Shown: positions 52,705-61,523 of the stretch, in pieces
Layout of the letters: each line of letters opens with the position of its first letter
Position numbering within the stretch: position 1 is the first letter of the stretch
NCBI GenBank assembly: GCA_026710155.1
Contig: JAPORQ010000006.1
Location: 62,001 to 126,000, forward strand
Length of the DNA: 64,000 nt
Origin: Paracoccaceae bacterium
Lineage (GTDB): Bacteria; Pseudomonadota; Alphaproteobacteria; Rhodobacterales; Rhodobacteraceae
Reading direction: 5' to 3'
Program-made: the position numbers and the translations under genes
The notes under the pieces: model-generated
Seen by the model: only the letters and a program-made list of their open reading frames with translations
Databases searched by the model: none
Told to the model about the DNA's origin: nothing

Positions 52705-53921
52705 TGCACCTCACAAACGTTGAAGTTCTCAATGGCTGGAGCGGGAGGGACCGAAATTGTCCCTATATCCTGGCCTTCTGCAAATAGAGACAAGTGCATA
52801 TGATAGAGTGCCGTTGCAACACCCCCAGCAAGACTAGCCTGATTACCAAGCCTTGTTTTTTCAATCTTGATCTGTCTTGGAATACAGTTTGAGGCGTATT
52901 TGGCAATCCTTTCGAGCAACTCAGGACGCGAACCGATAGAACCCCCCACAATTATTTTGGATGGATCAATGATGGCAACGACAGCTGCAATAGCCAAAGC
53001 CAAATTACTGGCTACATTATCTAAAACCTCAATTGCATATTTATCACCAGAAGCCGCGGCTTCGAAAACTTCTGGAACTGTTTTTTCAATTCCTGAGCGC
53101 TCTTTGAATCCGTTTATAATCGCACAAGTTGCAGTCGCCCTTTCCAAGGCTCCTGAATTGAGGCTTTCGGGTTCGTTTGGATCAGTACCAATAGGCAAAA
53201 ATCCAACTTCTCCTGCAGCTCCGAAACTGCCCCTTAACAGGTTTCCACCTAGAACTATTCCAGCACCAACACCAGTTCCAATAGAAAGAAATACAAGGCT
53301 ATCATGCTCTCCCTGGTCACCAAGCCAATGTTCACCAAGGGCAGATAGATTGACATCATTTTCGACGATAATCGCAATACCCAGTTCTTTTCTGAGACAT
53401 TCTGCAAAGTTTATTTTTTCAATTCCAGTTATATTTGGTGCAAGATGGATTTTTCCCGTTTCACTGTCTTCAACACCTGGTACACCTATCACGGCAGTAT
53501 GCAATCCCTTGTAAGAGTTGCCGGAATTGGAAACCAGGCTGCGTACCATTCGGGCAATTTGATGAACAATATTTATTCCGCCCCTTGGATCGGTTGATTC
53601 AAGCAGTTCATACAAAATCCTGCCATTGAGGTCACAAAGAGCGGCCCTTACCTTGGTTCCACCCAAGTCCACGCTCGCTACCAATGCTGCTGTGGGGGAA
53701 AGTTCATAAACCACGGCCCTTCTGCCGATATGACCCTCCGTCTGTCCCACGGCACGAACCCACCCCTTGGTCTCAAGTTTCGCGACAATTTCAGATACTG
53801 TCTGCTTGGACAATCCAGTTATTTTCGCAACGCTGGCACGAGAAACCGGTCCATAGTTTACAATCGCCTGGACAACAGAGCTTTGCGATATCTTTCGGCT
53901 TATTTTAGTATAGGATGACAT
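52701..53921 (-). CDS. ROK-family transcriptional regulator
   Basis: A 406-residue protein with an N-terminal winged helix (about 10-75, VSRASVAKITGLSKQTVSEI) followed by a ROK domain: SVDLGGTKVRAALCD, IVENDVNLSALGEHWLG, and LSIGTGVGAGIVLGG. The usual ROK zinc-binding cysteine cluster is not obvious. It heads the operon and most likely senses the imported sugar or its phosphate, repressing the operon when it is absent. A palindrome lies just upstream. Confidence 0.88.
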   Translation of the reverse strand: MSSYTKISRKISQSSVVQAIVNYGPVSRASVAKITGLSKQTVSEIVAKLETKGWVRAVGQTEGHIGRRAVVYELSPTAALVASVDLGGTKVRAALCDLNGRILYELLESTDPRGGINIVHQIARMVRSLVSNSGNSYKGLHTAVIGVPGVEDSETGKIHLAPNITGIEKINFAECLRKELGIAIIVENDVNLSALGEHWLGDQGEHDSLVFLSIGTGVGAGIVLGGNLLRGSFGAAGEVGFLPIGTDPNEPESLNSGALERATATCAIINGFKERSGIEKTVPEVFEAAASGDKYAIEVLDNVASNLALAIAAVVAIIDPSKIIVGGSIGSRPELLERIAKYASNCIPRQIKIEKTRLGNQASLAGGVATALYHMHLSLFAEGQDIGTISVPPAPAIENFNVCEVQ

Positions 53922-53935
53922 TTCAATCTAATTAT

Positions 53936-53979
53936 TTCGTTCACTTACCGAACTTATTATAAAGCATTCTTTCTGTCAA
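53936..53979 (-). promoter_or_regulatory. Promoter/operator region of the ROK operon
   Basis: On the minus strand a TATAAT box (53956-53961) and a TTGACA (53974-53979) lie only 12 bp apart, so they may not belong together. Just downstream is GTTC-N7-GAAC (53939-53953), embedded in TTCG...CGAA (53936-53952), a palindrome 15 nt before the ATG. ROK repressors bind such AT-flanked palindromes, so this is a plausible autoregulatory site. Confidence 0.45.
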
Positions 53980-54194
53980 CTTTTTTTTGGTCTTTCCCCT
54001 TATCGATTCCAGAATGACTGATCAGCCAAGCCAATGATGGCTTGAAAAGAAAAATGCTGATTTCACTTTTCAACATAGCGACAGTTGGCCACTATGAGAA
54101 AACATTCCCTTGTATGATGAACTCTTGAGGAGGGGGTAGTAGAAATCATCCACAGACTTTTCTCCTTGCCTTAATTCCCCAACAGAAAGGCTTG

Positions 54195-54332
54195 GAGCCT
54201 GTTCCATAAGTCGAAAAATGTAGCAAATTCAATACATGTTCAGACAAAAAACCATTTTTGATTCCAAATCAGTTCTGAATTTCAGGCCAAACAGCATCAT
54301 TCTTATTGTTTTTTGACTTATGATACAGGCTC
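54195..54332. mobile_element. 138-bp palindromic element with ~26-bp imperfect terminal inverted repeats
   Basis: The ends read GAGCCTGT-TC-CATAAGTC-G-AAAAA and, on the other strand, GAGCCTGT-AT-CATAAGTC-A-AAAAA. No coding frame. Flanking trinucleotides TTG (left) and TTA (right) would fit a worn TNA duplication as in IS5-type elements, whose ends often begin GAGCCTG; this is inference. It fills the middle of the 53980-54450 gap; the rest of that gap shows nothing else. Confidence 0.65.
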
Positions 54333-54450
54333 TTAAACATTACCAGAAAGTACTTGTTTGATACCAAGTCCGGCCTTCAATTTCTGATTCAAAAGAACTT
54401 TATATCAAAGTGTTGTAAATTCTTGCACCGTTTTTTTAGCAAACCCACCT

Positions 54451-55692
54451 TCATGCAAGAACTGTTGGAATGTCCTCCCAACATGTTGTGTAACTTGGAC
54501 TAAGAAACTCCCGGGACATCATCCATGGGCGTTCGATCCCACTGGATGCAATACGTACCATTTCTGACCCGTAGCGCTGATTCATACGGTCCATCAACCT
54601 CATCAACTCCCCAGTGGTTTCGCGAGGGGCTTTCTCAAGCAAAGGGATCGTCCTTTGTTGTTCAGTGGACAGGTCGGTCAGCAAAACACCTGCTTTCTGA
54701 TAGGCATACCCGTCTTTCCAAATAGTATCCAAACATCTTGTGGCCGCCTTGACCAAGGAAAGATTGTCATTGCACGGGGCCAAAAAAGTCCAGGATGCAT
54801 TGTTTAAATAGCGTGGTCCCGTTGAAAATGGGGATGTTCGAATGAACAACTGGACGGTTCCTGCGTAAACTCCCCTGGCTCTTGCTTTCTCAGCTGCTCT
54901 GGACGCATAGGTTGCTACTGCTTCCTGAAGTTGATGCTTGGTTGTAACCTTTCCCTTGAACCCCCGTGAAACCATGAGATGTTGTGGATCAGGCGGCAAT
55001 TCTTCAATCTCTATGCAGGATTCTCCGTGAAGTTCCCGTACAGTCCTTTCCAAAACGACACTGAACTTTTTTCTGGCAGTCATGCAGTCAAGGTCAGCAA
55101 GATCCTGAGCTGTCCCAATGCCCATCAGGCGTAACCTCAGTGACAGGCGACGGCCAACTCCCCAGACATTCTCAATTGCTATCTGATCAAGGGGATAGGG
55201 AGGTTCCATGATATGAACATTATTTGAACCTGATGATTTTTTGCCAAGATGATTGGCCAATTTTGCCAGGGTTTTTGTTGGCGCAACACCAACTGAAACA
55301 GGAATGGCTGTCCATTGCCTGACAGTTCGGGCAATGTTCTGACCGAAGGCCGGCAAATCCTGAATACCATGCAGGTCCAGAAAAGCCTCATCAATGCTGT
55401 AAACCTCAACTTTTGGTGCCAGATCCTCCAGACATTCCATGACCCTCTGTGAAAGATCGCCATAAAGGGCATAATTGCTGCTCCGGACAATCACCCCATC
55501 CCGCCGCAGTTGCTTCCTGAGCTTGAAATACGAGTCCCCCAATTTGTAACCGAGTTCCTCCACTTCATCCGACCGTGCAATGAGACACGCATCATTATTG
55601 GACAGTACCGCTATCGGAACCTTTCTCCAATCCGGCCGGAAGACCCGCTCACAACTTGCATAAAAGTTGTTGCAATCAACCAGGGCAAACAT
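54451..55692 (-). CDS. umuC: DNA polymerase V catalytic subunit (Y family)
   Basis: A 413-residue translesion polymerase. MFALVDCNNFYASCERVF contains the first metal Asp; SIDEAFLDLHG the catalytic Asp-Glu; GVAPTKTLAKLANHLGKK and GVGRRLSLRLRLMGI the fingers and helix-hairpin-helix parts; a little-finger domain and UmuC C-terminal part follow. The ATG shares a base with the umuD stop. Its neighbourhood holds mobile elements, which could mean acquisition, although umuDC is common in chromosomes. Confidence 0.93.
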   Translation of the reverse strand: MFALVDCNNFYASCERVFRPDWRKVPIAVLSNNDACLIARSDEVEELGYKLGDSYFKLRKQLRRDGVIVRSSNYALYGDLSQRVMECLEDLAPKVEVYSIDEAFLDLHGIQDLPAFGQNIARTVRQWTAIPVSVGVAPTKTLAKLANHLGKKSSGSNNVHIMEPPYPLDQIAIENVWGVGRRLSLRLRLMGIGTAQDLADLDCMTARKKFSVVLERTVRELHGESCIEIEELPPDPQHLMVSRGFKGKVTTKHQLQEAVATYASRAAEKARARGVYAGTVQLFIRTSPFSTGPRYLNNASWTFLAPCNDNLSLVKAATRCLDTIWKDGYAYQKAGVLLTDLSTEQQRTIPLLEKAPRETTGELMRLMDRMNQRYGSEMVRIASSGIERPWMMSREFLSPSYTTCWEDIPTVLA

Positions 55693-56132
55693 CAGAAAGT
55701 GCTCCCGAACTTCTGAATGCTGGCAGTAATGACACCACGTATTTCAGTGTCCTTCGTTACCTTGATTGCCGAATAGTCCGGATTTTCAGGCTGCAGGGTC
55801 CATGTCTTCCTGACCTTGACCAATCGTTTTACGGTAAATTCATTGTCAACAATGGCGAGAACGATCATGCCGCTTTGCGGTTCGATGCTGGAATCGACAA
55901 TCAGGATTGAACCATCCAATATACCAGCATCCTTCATGCTGTCGCCTTGCACCCTAACCAAAAAGGTGGCAGCCGGTCGCTGTACCAGAAATTCATTCAG
56001 GTCCAGGGCAGTTTCAAGGTAATCGTTGGCTGGTGAAGGGAAACCAGCTTCGACCGGTGATGCATAAAGTGGCAAGTCAACTTCTGACCGCTTCACGACA
56101 CGGCCAAAATCAAACTCCGGCAATTCTTTCAC
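55692..56132 (-). CDS. umuD: UmuD, S24-family self-cleaving subunit
   Basis: A 146-residue protein. The self-cleavage site is AG before FPSPA (about residues 29-30); catalytic Ser is in VQGDSMKDAG and Lys in EFTVKRLVKV. After SOS-induced cleavage it joins UmuC to form Pol V. GTG start at 56132 preceded by GGAGGTG. I found no convincing alphaproteobacterial SOS box (GTTC-N7-GTTC) within 230 bp upstream. Confidence 0.92.
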   Translation of the reverse strand: MKELPEFDFGRVVKRSEVDLPLYASPVEAGFPSPANDYLETALDLNEFLVQRPAATFLVRVQGDSMKDAGILDGSILIVDSSIEPQSGMIVLAIVDNEFTVKRLVKVRKTWTLQPENPDYSAIKVTKDTEIRGVITASIQKFGSTF

Positions 56133-56359
56133 AACACCTCCAACAAACCGAAGCCATGCACCTCAGTAACTCACATTTAAATTTATAAGCGATTTAATTC
56201 TACCACAAGTCTGGTGATGAATAAACTCCAAATCAAAAAAGGTAATACACTGTTGTGCTTACTCCAATTTTCTAAGCTCGTAAAAATATCAGCCGTAGAA
56301 CAAGGAGGGACATTAAAAACCAGAACCAGACTTCCTAATAGATGATATTAAAAAACATT
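56133..56359. other. Upstream region of umuDC
   Basis: AT-rich, holds the presumed umuD promoter, no gene supported. Together with the MITE copy B (56360-56530) and 56539-56668 it forms the gap between umuD and the broken DUF3800 gene. Confidence 0.4.
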
Positions 56360-56530
56360 GAACTATTCAGGTAGGGAACTTGTCAATATATCGAATTTCA
56401 TTGGATTTTTTGTCTATATTTGAGGGGTTTGGAATTCTACAGAAAAAATGCAAAGGATTGTACAGAAAAATATATTGGGAAATGCCGACTTCACCTATTT
56501 TCAGGGCACTCAGGATAACTGAATAGTTAC
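56360..56530 (+). mobile_element. MITE copy B (171 bp)
   Basis: Begins GAACTATTCAGGTAGGG and ends ACTGAATAGTTAC; the left tip has lost one T relative to the other copies. Internal blocks ACTTGTCAATATATCGAA, TTCATTGGATTTTTTG and TTTTCAGGGCACTCAGG are shared with copy C. Flanks AAAACATT (56352-56359) and AAAGCATT (56531-56538) differ at one position, good evidence for an 8-bp target-site duplication. Confidence 0.85.
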
Positions 56531-56668
56531 AAAGCATTAATAGAAAAGTTAATATAGGGAACTGCCTTTACAACACAGTAATACTTGACAAAATGATAAT
56601 AATCATTATCTTTTGCCCTGTCGGGAGTGCGTCAAATTGCATGGTGAGGCCGAGGCCTCGCCCGATGT

Positions 56669-57463
56669 CTAATTAAAAACTGGGCCAGACCAATTGCTCT
56701 TTGGAAGGTGTACAACGCCGTATCCATTGATATTTCCTTTAGTATTAGTCCGACAAACTCCCCTGATATGTTCAATCCAGCGATCATCTTCTCGCGAAAA
56801 ATAACGATATGTTGCCCCCGCAACCATATCAGCTAATTGCATGCCCACACTCATATCAGATGGTACAAAAAATAACGTTTCTACAAAATTCTCGTAATTT
56901 GCCGTATTTCTGCTTGTCTTAAGTACCAAATTTTCATGCTGGACCCTCAAGTGGTTATCTTGCCTACTATTACGTTGGTCTGCAACAATAATACCGTTAA
57001 ATGTATGGTTTTTGGATGATAAATCCTGAAGGAAGTACTAAAACCTTTCAGTAACAGCTTTGTAGGTTTGGAAATAAACATCCTCTTGGTTATTTACATG
57101 CCTCAAATTGTAAGCCAATCTCGTATTACACACACAACATATTAGCTTAATGGCGTTATTTTCAATTATGATATTAAACAGTGATAATCGGAATTCGTTT
57201 CTCTTTTCCTCATCCCATTCAAGCATGGGATTTGTAGGATCATCGTTATTTGGAGCAAAATATCTCCATTTAACCGCACCTTTATAGTTATTTTGATCCT
57301 TGAGACAAAGAACCTTTTTTCTGATCTCATGCCAATGTTTTTCAGGTATAATTATCCCACCAATCGCAAAAAAGCCAGGTCGTTCCTGACTTGGTCTAGT
57401 CGGAATCCCACTTTCATCAACAAAACAAAGATGCCTATGTTTATCAGAATATTTTTGTATTTG
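56669..57463 (-). pseudogene. DUF3800 protein gene, split by an amber codon and entered by a MITE
   Basis: The minus-strand frame reads HLCFVDESGIPTRPSQERPG, FFAIGGIIIPEKHWHEI, TRLAYNLRHVNNQED, then TAG at 57038-57040, then continues in the same frame with NGIIVADQRNSRQDN, VPSDMSVGMQLADMVAGATY and ends at 56669. This covers a whole DUF3800 domain (RNase H-like; D in VDESG, D in VADQR, D in QLADMV). The frame upstream of HLCFVDES comes from MITE copy C, so the native start has been lost or displaced. A 176-residue first half and a 93-residue second half remain. DUF3800 proteins often travel with mobile DNA. Confidence 0.78.
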
Positions 57464-57639
57464 GTAACTATTCAGATATACTGAGTGCCCTGAAAACAGG
57501 CAAAATCGGAATTTCCCAATATATTTTTCTGCACAATCCTTTACATTTTCTGTCTGTAAAAAGTCCAAAACCTTCAGGATATAGGCAAAAAATCCAATGA
57601 AGTTCGATATATTGACAAGTTCTATACCTGAATAGTTAC
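57464..57639 (-). mobile_element. MITE copy C (176 bp, fullest copy)
   Basis: Bounded by perfect 12-bp inverted repeats GTAACTATTCAG and CTGAATAGTTAC. Read on the minus strand it matches copy B over its length and copy A over the right two-thirds. Its minus-strand frame 3 is open from ATG 57568 (MDFLQTENVKDCAEKYIGK) and runs in phase into the DUF3800 frame. No clear target duplication at this copy. Confidence 0.88.
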
Positions 57640-57681
57640 ACCGATTTTAGGATATCTCGTGTAATTGATAAACAGGAGAAT

Positions 57682-58413
57682 TCATTTTGATAGCTTCTTG
57701 CGTATTGAAGATTCCAGCCTAAGCCTTGAATGGGGTAATTTGGGAAGGCCGGAATGAGGATGAAAGCCTTTTTTCAGAAAATGACCCGTTATCTGTAAGC
57801 CATCAAGTATTTCTTCTTGTTCTTTAACCTTTCCCGACAACATGCATTGGGGCAAATTAAACAGTTTTGAAGCCCATTCTCCTGCTCCCTCCTTGCTTAC
57901 GGCACAGCCTGACTTAGGAGAAATATATACCAAGTCATTTTCTGAATTGGTAACGGCACATTTCTCCAAATCAAGACCAAACCCTATTTCCTTCAGTAAC
58001 AGGATTTCCCATTCAAGGTAATCAATTAACCAGTTTTGGGTGGCATTGATCTTATCCAGAAGACAAACCGTTTCTGTATATAGGTTTTTGTGTGGATCGA
58101 ATTGCGGCAGGAGACTGTCAAGCAAGTTACAGATGGAGTTAAGGGCATTTAGGGCAATTGGTCCAGAAAACACAATCGCTGTTCGCTGGTCCTCCAGTTC
58201 AACCTTGAAAGTTCCCAATAATTCATGGAGACGGGCGCGCCATACAATAGATAATTGATTGCCCTCAGTGAGAATTGAGGCCATTTTCTTGGACTTGGCG
58301 TTCCAGATCATTCCCGATCTTTTGCCATGGTGCTTGGTCATGACACTGGCAATGGCAGCATGTTCGCCATACGGTTTGGCCGAAAGAAAAAAACCCGTGT
58401 CTTGCCAATCCAT
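57682..58413 (-). CDS. recO: DNA repair protein RecO
   Basis: About 243 residues. The N-terminal OB fold starts MDWQDTGFFLSAKPYGEHAA, matching alphaproteobacterial RecO (MEW-x-D-x-G-x-VLS-x-R-x-HGE), so ATG 58413 is chosen over 58458. RecO loads RecA with RecR in gap repair. The zinc-binding cysteines common in RecO are partly absent (CAVTNSENDLVYISPKSGCA remains). Sits after era, as usual in this group. Confidence 0.85.
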   Translation of the reverse strand: MDWQDTGFFLSAKPYGEHAAIASVMTKHHGKRSGMIWNAKSKKMASILTEGNQLSIVWRARLHELLGTFKVELEDQRTAIVFSGPIALNALNSICNLLDSLLPQFDPHKNLYTETVCLLDKINATQNWLIDYLEWEILLLKEIGFGLDLEKCAVTNSENDLVYISPKSGCAVSKEGAGEWASKLFNLPQCMLSGKVKEQEEILDGLQITGHFLKKGFHPHSGLPKLPHSRLRLESSIRKKLSK

Positions 58414-58469
58414 ATGAAAACAACTCAATTCGTGATGTTCAACAGGTTCATTCTGCAAAGAATATCATC

Positions 58470-59372
58470 TCAGGGCTGACCCAGGCCCATTTCTTGCAGC
58501 CTTTTTTCGTCATCCATCCATTTCTTGCGGACAGTTACACGCAGAAAGAGATGGACTTTTTGACCCAGCAACTTGGAAATATCCTTTCTGGCATCAATGC
58601 CTACCTGTTTGATACAGGATCCCGAAGCTCCAATGACCATCGCCTTGTGCCCATCTCTGGCAACGACTATGTTTTGATCAATCCTGACTTCATTGTTTTT
58701 CATTTCCTTCCATTGATCAGTCTGGACACTCAGATTGTAGGGTATTTCCTGATGCAAACGCAACAGGAGCTTTTCACGGGTAATGTCACAGGCCAGGCTT
58801 TGAACGGACTGTGAGGAAATCTGATCAGGGGGAAAGAGCCACGGTCCCATGGGAAGATTGTCCGAATACCATTCGATCAGATCCTCAATGCCATCACCCT
58901 TTTTGGCTGAAATCAAGAACACCTTGGCAAAGTCCATCCGGTTTGAAAAAGTATCCACCAGCTTGAGTAAATCCCTTGGATTAACCAGATCGATCTTGTT
59001 GACAATCAGAATTGTTTTTGCCTGATTTTTCTCAAGTTGCTTCAGCCTTTTGATGATACCTTCATTCTCTTCCAACCTGCCCGACTTTGGTTGGACCATA
59101 AGGGAAATAATATCTGCATATTTGACACTTCCCCAGGCAGACTTGACCATCGCCTGATCCAACTTGGTTTTGGGGTTGAAGATACCCGGTGTATCAACAA
59201 AGGCAATTTGGGTACCTGCCCTATTCTGTATACCGATCAGGTTTGTACGAGTGGTTTGGGCCTTATGGGTTACAATTGCCAATTTGGTTCCCACCAATCT
59301 GTTAAGCAGGGTGGATTTTCCGACATTGGGTTCACCCGTCAAGGCAACATAGCCGAAATAGGTTTTAATCAC
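58470..59372 (-). CDS. era: GTPase Era
   Basis: A 300-residue GTPase needed for 30S ribosome maturation. G1 GEPNVGKSTLL, G2/switch region TTRTNLIGI, G3 DTPG, G4 NKID and a C-terminal KH domain (about 200-290, with the conserved VIGASGSCIKQVGIDAR) are present. Its start overlaps the rnc stop by 8 nt. Confidence 0.96.
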   Translation of the reverse strand: MIKTYFGYVALTGEPNVGKSTLLNRLVGTKLAIVTHKAQTTRTNLIGIQNRAGTQIAFVDTPGIFNPKTKLDQAMVKSAWGSVKYADIISLMVQPKSGRLEENEGIIKRLKQLEKNQAKTILIVNKIDLVNPRDLLKLVDTFSNRMDFAKVFLISAKKGDGIEDLIEWYSDNLPMGPWLFPPDQISSQSVQSLACDITREKLLLRLHQEIPYNLSVQTDQWKEMKNNEVRIDQNIVVARDGHKAMVIGASGSCIKQVGIDARKDISKLLGQKVHLFLRVTVRKKWMDDEKRLQEMGLGQP

Positions 59373-60054
59373 TGGCTTTTTTCCATTTGTCTAATATGAG
59401 CTGAGCAGCCTTTCTTTCGGCTTCCTTCTTGGTCATCCCTTGTGAAACTGCCTTCTCGCCCGATGAAAGACTGACCTCTATCTGGAATTCAGGTGCATGA
59501 CTTGGGCCCTCCTTCTTCACAACCTTGTATGTTGGTATTTCCATTCCCATTATTTGCAGACGTTCCTGAAGTTCACTCTTGGGATCAATGGCATCAGTTA
59601 CTTCAAAAGACAGGTGGGGTTGCCAGAGTTTCAGAACCAGTTTCCTTGCTTCCTCCAATCCACCATCATGGTATATGGCGCCAATCACTGCTTCGATTGC
59701 CCCGCCGAGCACCGATGCCCTAGTACGGGTACCGGAATGTCTGGCATCATGTCCGAGAATCAAATATTTCCCAAGATCAATGGATTTGGCAATTTCTGAA
59801 CATGTTTTTCTGGATACCACCTTGTTGAGTCTGATGGCCAATTCACCAACCCCAGCCGTGGGATATTCCTTAAACATGTAATCCACGACAACGAGTGCCA
59901 AAACCCTGTCACCATGAAATTCCAGCCTCTCGTTATTGGCCGTTTCATCATGTACATGCGAACTGTGAATCAAGGCGTTCTTCAGCAATAGTTTGTTCTT
60001 GAAAACATACCCCAGTCCTTCTTCCAGTTGGGAAAATGCCCTGTTGCTGCTCAC
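59365..60054 (-). CDS. rnc: Ribonuclease III
   Basis: A 229-residue double-strand RNase. The signature NERLEFHGDRVLALVV has the catalytic Glu and Asp (His replaces the usual Leu in LEFLGD). Second acidic region GAIEAVIGAIYHDGG; dsRNA-binding domain from about 160 (PKSELQERLQIMG ... KKEAERKAAQLIL). Starts within the last bases of lepB. Confidence 0.96.
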   Translation of the reverse strand: MSSNRAFSQLEEGLGYVFKNKLLLKNALIHSSHVHDETANNERLEFHGDRVLALVVVDYMFKEYPTAGVGELAIRLNKVVSRKTCSEIAKSIDLGKYLILGHDARHSGTRTRASVLGGAIEAVIGAIYHDGGLEEARKLVLKLWQPHLSFEVTDAIDPKSELQERLQIMGMEIPTYKVVKKEGPSHAPEFQIEVSLSSGEKAVSQGMTKKEAERKAAQLILDKWKKASD

Positions 60055-60845
60055 CTTACAGCCTTGAGAAATCTGTCACTCCGCCAGGTCCAGAAGAAAA
60101 AGAGGGAAGAACCCGCTGAAGAAAAGACAACCAAATTCGCCCTTCCAACCAGATTTTCAAAGGGTACATAACCCACCCCCCTTCGTTCCTGGGGAACCCG
60201 GCTATCCAGACTGTTGTCTCGATTGTCACCCATGAAAAAGAAATGACCTTCAGGTACCTTGTAAATCAACTCTGTACCAATGGTCGTTGGAGGTCCGATT
60301 TCCAGGGTCGTATAGCTTCTCCCATCAGAATTGATCTCCTCAAACCTGTTTTTCTTGCAGACGCCATCGGTAGACGCTTGATTGCTGCAACGGGGAAAAG
60401 TTCTTGCTCCTCCCTGTGGCGCGAATGGTTCCTCAAAGTCCTCGATTTGCTCCCTGGGAAATTCAAACCAACTGTTTCGGTCGGGATTTTCTCTTGTCTT
60501 TATTGCAACAGAGTCGCCAACAATCCTTATCTCGTCACCCGGCAAACCAATCAACCGTTTGATGTAATCTTCCTTTCGGGTGGGATGTCTGAACACCACC
60601 ACATCACCTCTTTTGGGCTCCTTGCCAAAAATTCTGCCATCAAACGGGCACATTGCCCATGGGCAGGAATATTGTGAATAACCGTAAGCCATCTTGTTTA
60701 CAAAAAGAAAATCACCCACCAGCAGGTTATCTTTCATCGAACCCGAGGGAATAAAAAATGGTTGAAAGAAAATGGTTCTGAACAGACCGGCTATCAGAAG
60801 CGCCAAAATCAGGGTGATAACATTTTCTTTGATTGTGTCTATCAT
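60051..60845 (-). CDS. lepB: Signal peptidase I
   Basis: A 264-residue inner-membrane protease. Catalytic Ser in IPSGSMKDNLLVGDF, Lys in YIKRLIGLPGDEI, and FFMGDNRDNSLDSR. One N-terminal membrane helix (VITLILALLIAGLFRTIFF) and a C-terminal hydrophobic segment. The insert SCPWAMCPFDGRIFG is typical of alphaproteobacterial enzymes. Overlaps rnc by 4 nt. Confidence 0.96.
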   Translation of the reverse strand: MIDTIKENVITLILALLIAGLFRTIFFQPFFIPSGSMKDNLLVGDFLFVNKMAYGYSQYSCPWAMCPFDGRIFGKEPKRGDVVVFRHPTRKEDYIKRLIGLPGDEIRIVGDSVAIKTRENPDRNSWFEFPREQIEDFEEPFAPQGGARTFPRCSNQASTDGVCKKNRFEEINSDGRSYTTLEIGPPTTIGTELIYKVPEGHFFFMGDNRDNSLDSRVPQERRGVGYVPFENLVGRANLVVFSSAGSSLFFFWTWRSDRFLKAVR

Positions 60846-60871
60846 AACTTTGTCTTAGGTGAACGTTCAGG

Positions 60872-61489
60872 TTAAATCTTTTTCAATACAAAAACCGCCG
60901 AGGTCGTGTTCAGTTTCTCTAAATGGGGTCCGGTACTTCTGGATACCAGATCACAAACTCCCTTATCCACACATTCTTCGATTGCTCTAACAAAAGCAGG
61001 ATCCCTTATTGTATGTTCATTGAGCGAAAAAACGAACAGGGTACCTGGCGAAATGGCACCCGATATTTCCCTGAGCAGATCAACAGGTGCAGCACCGGAA
61101 CCAATTACGCCTATTGCCGAAATCGCGGAATATGATGAAATATTTTCAGGAAGCGGCTTTTCAATGGTTCCCAGATAAACATTGTTGTAAATATTCCGGT
61201 ACCGTGCCATTTCGAGCATGGCGGGATTAATGTCGGTACCGTCAATATTGGAAAATCCCGCCTTTTGAAGAGCAAGCCCCGAGTATCCGGTGCCACAACC
61301 CATATCAAGAATTGACAGGCTTCGATGGGTGGTTGCATTTGCCAAATCACTCGCACATCTCTCCGGCGTCCTGTATCCATTCTTGATTACGTCTTGTTCA
61401 TAAGATTCTGCCCATTTCGTATATAGGTCGAAAATATCCCTATCCGTCTCCAACTCGTATACCTTGGATAAAAAGTCCATTTCGGCCAT
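60872..61489 (-). CDS. Class I SAM-dependent methyltransferase
   Basis: About 205 residues from ATG 61489 (MAEMDFLSKVYELE). Motif I ILDMGCGTGYSGLALQ, then GTDINPAMLEMA and YSAISAIGVIGSG fit methyltransferase type 11/12 fold, as in ubiquinone-type and small-molecule enzymes. Longer frames from 61585 overlap acpS and are unlikely. Lies between acpS and lepB, an insertion into the usual acpS-lepB-rnc-era-recO order. Substrate unknown. Confidence 0.82.
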   Translation of the reverse strand: MAEMDFLSKVYELETDRDIFDLYTKWAESYEQDVIKNGYRTPERCASDLANATTHRSLSILDMGCGTGYSGLALQKAGFSNIDGTDINPAMLEMARYRNIYNNVYLGTIEKPLPENISSYSAISAIGVIGSGAAPVDLLREISGAISPGTLFVFSLNEHTIRDPAFVRAIEECVDKGVCDLVSRSTGPHLEKLNTTSAVFVLKKI

Positions 61490-61523
61490 AAATTTTTTCC
61501 GCGTTAATTTTCCATTAGGGTTT

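Noticed and set aside
56280..56320. Possible SOS box (GAAC-N7-GACA) upstream of umuD
   Set aside because: The second half-site does not match GAAC, and it lies about 165 bp from the start. Not strong enough to list.
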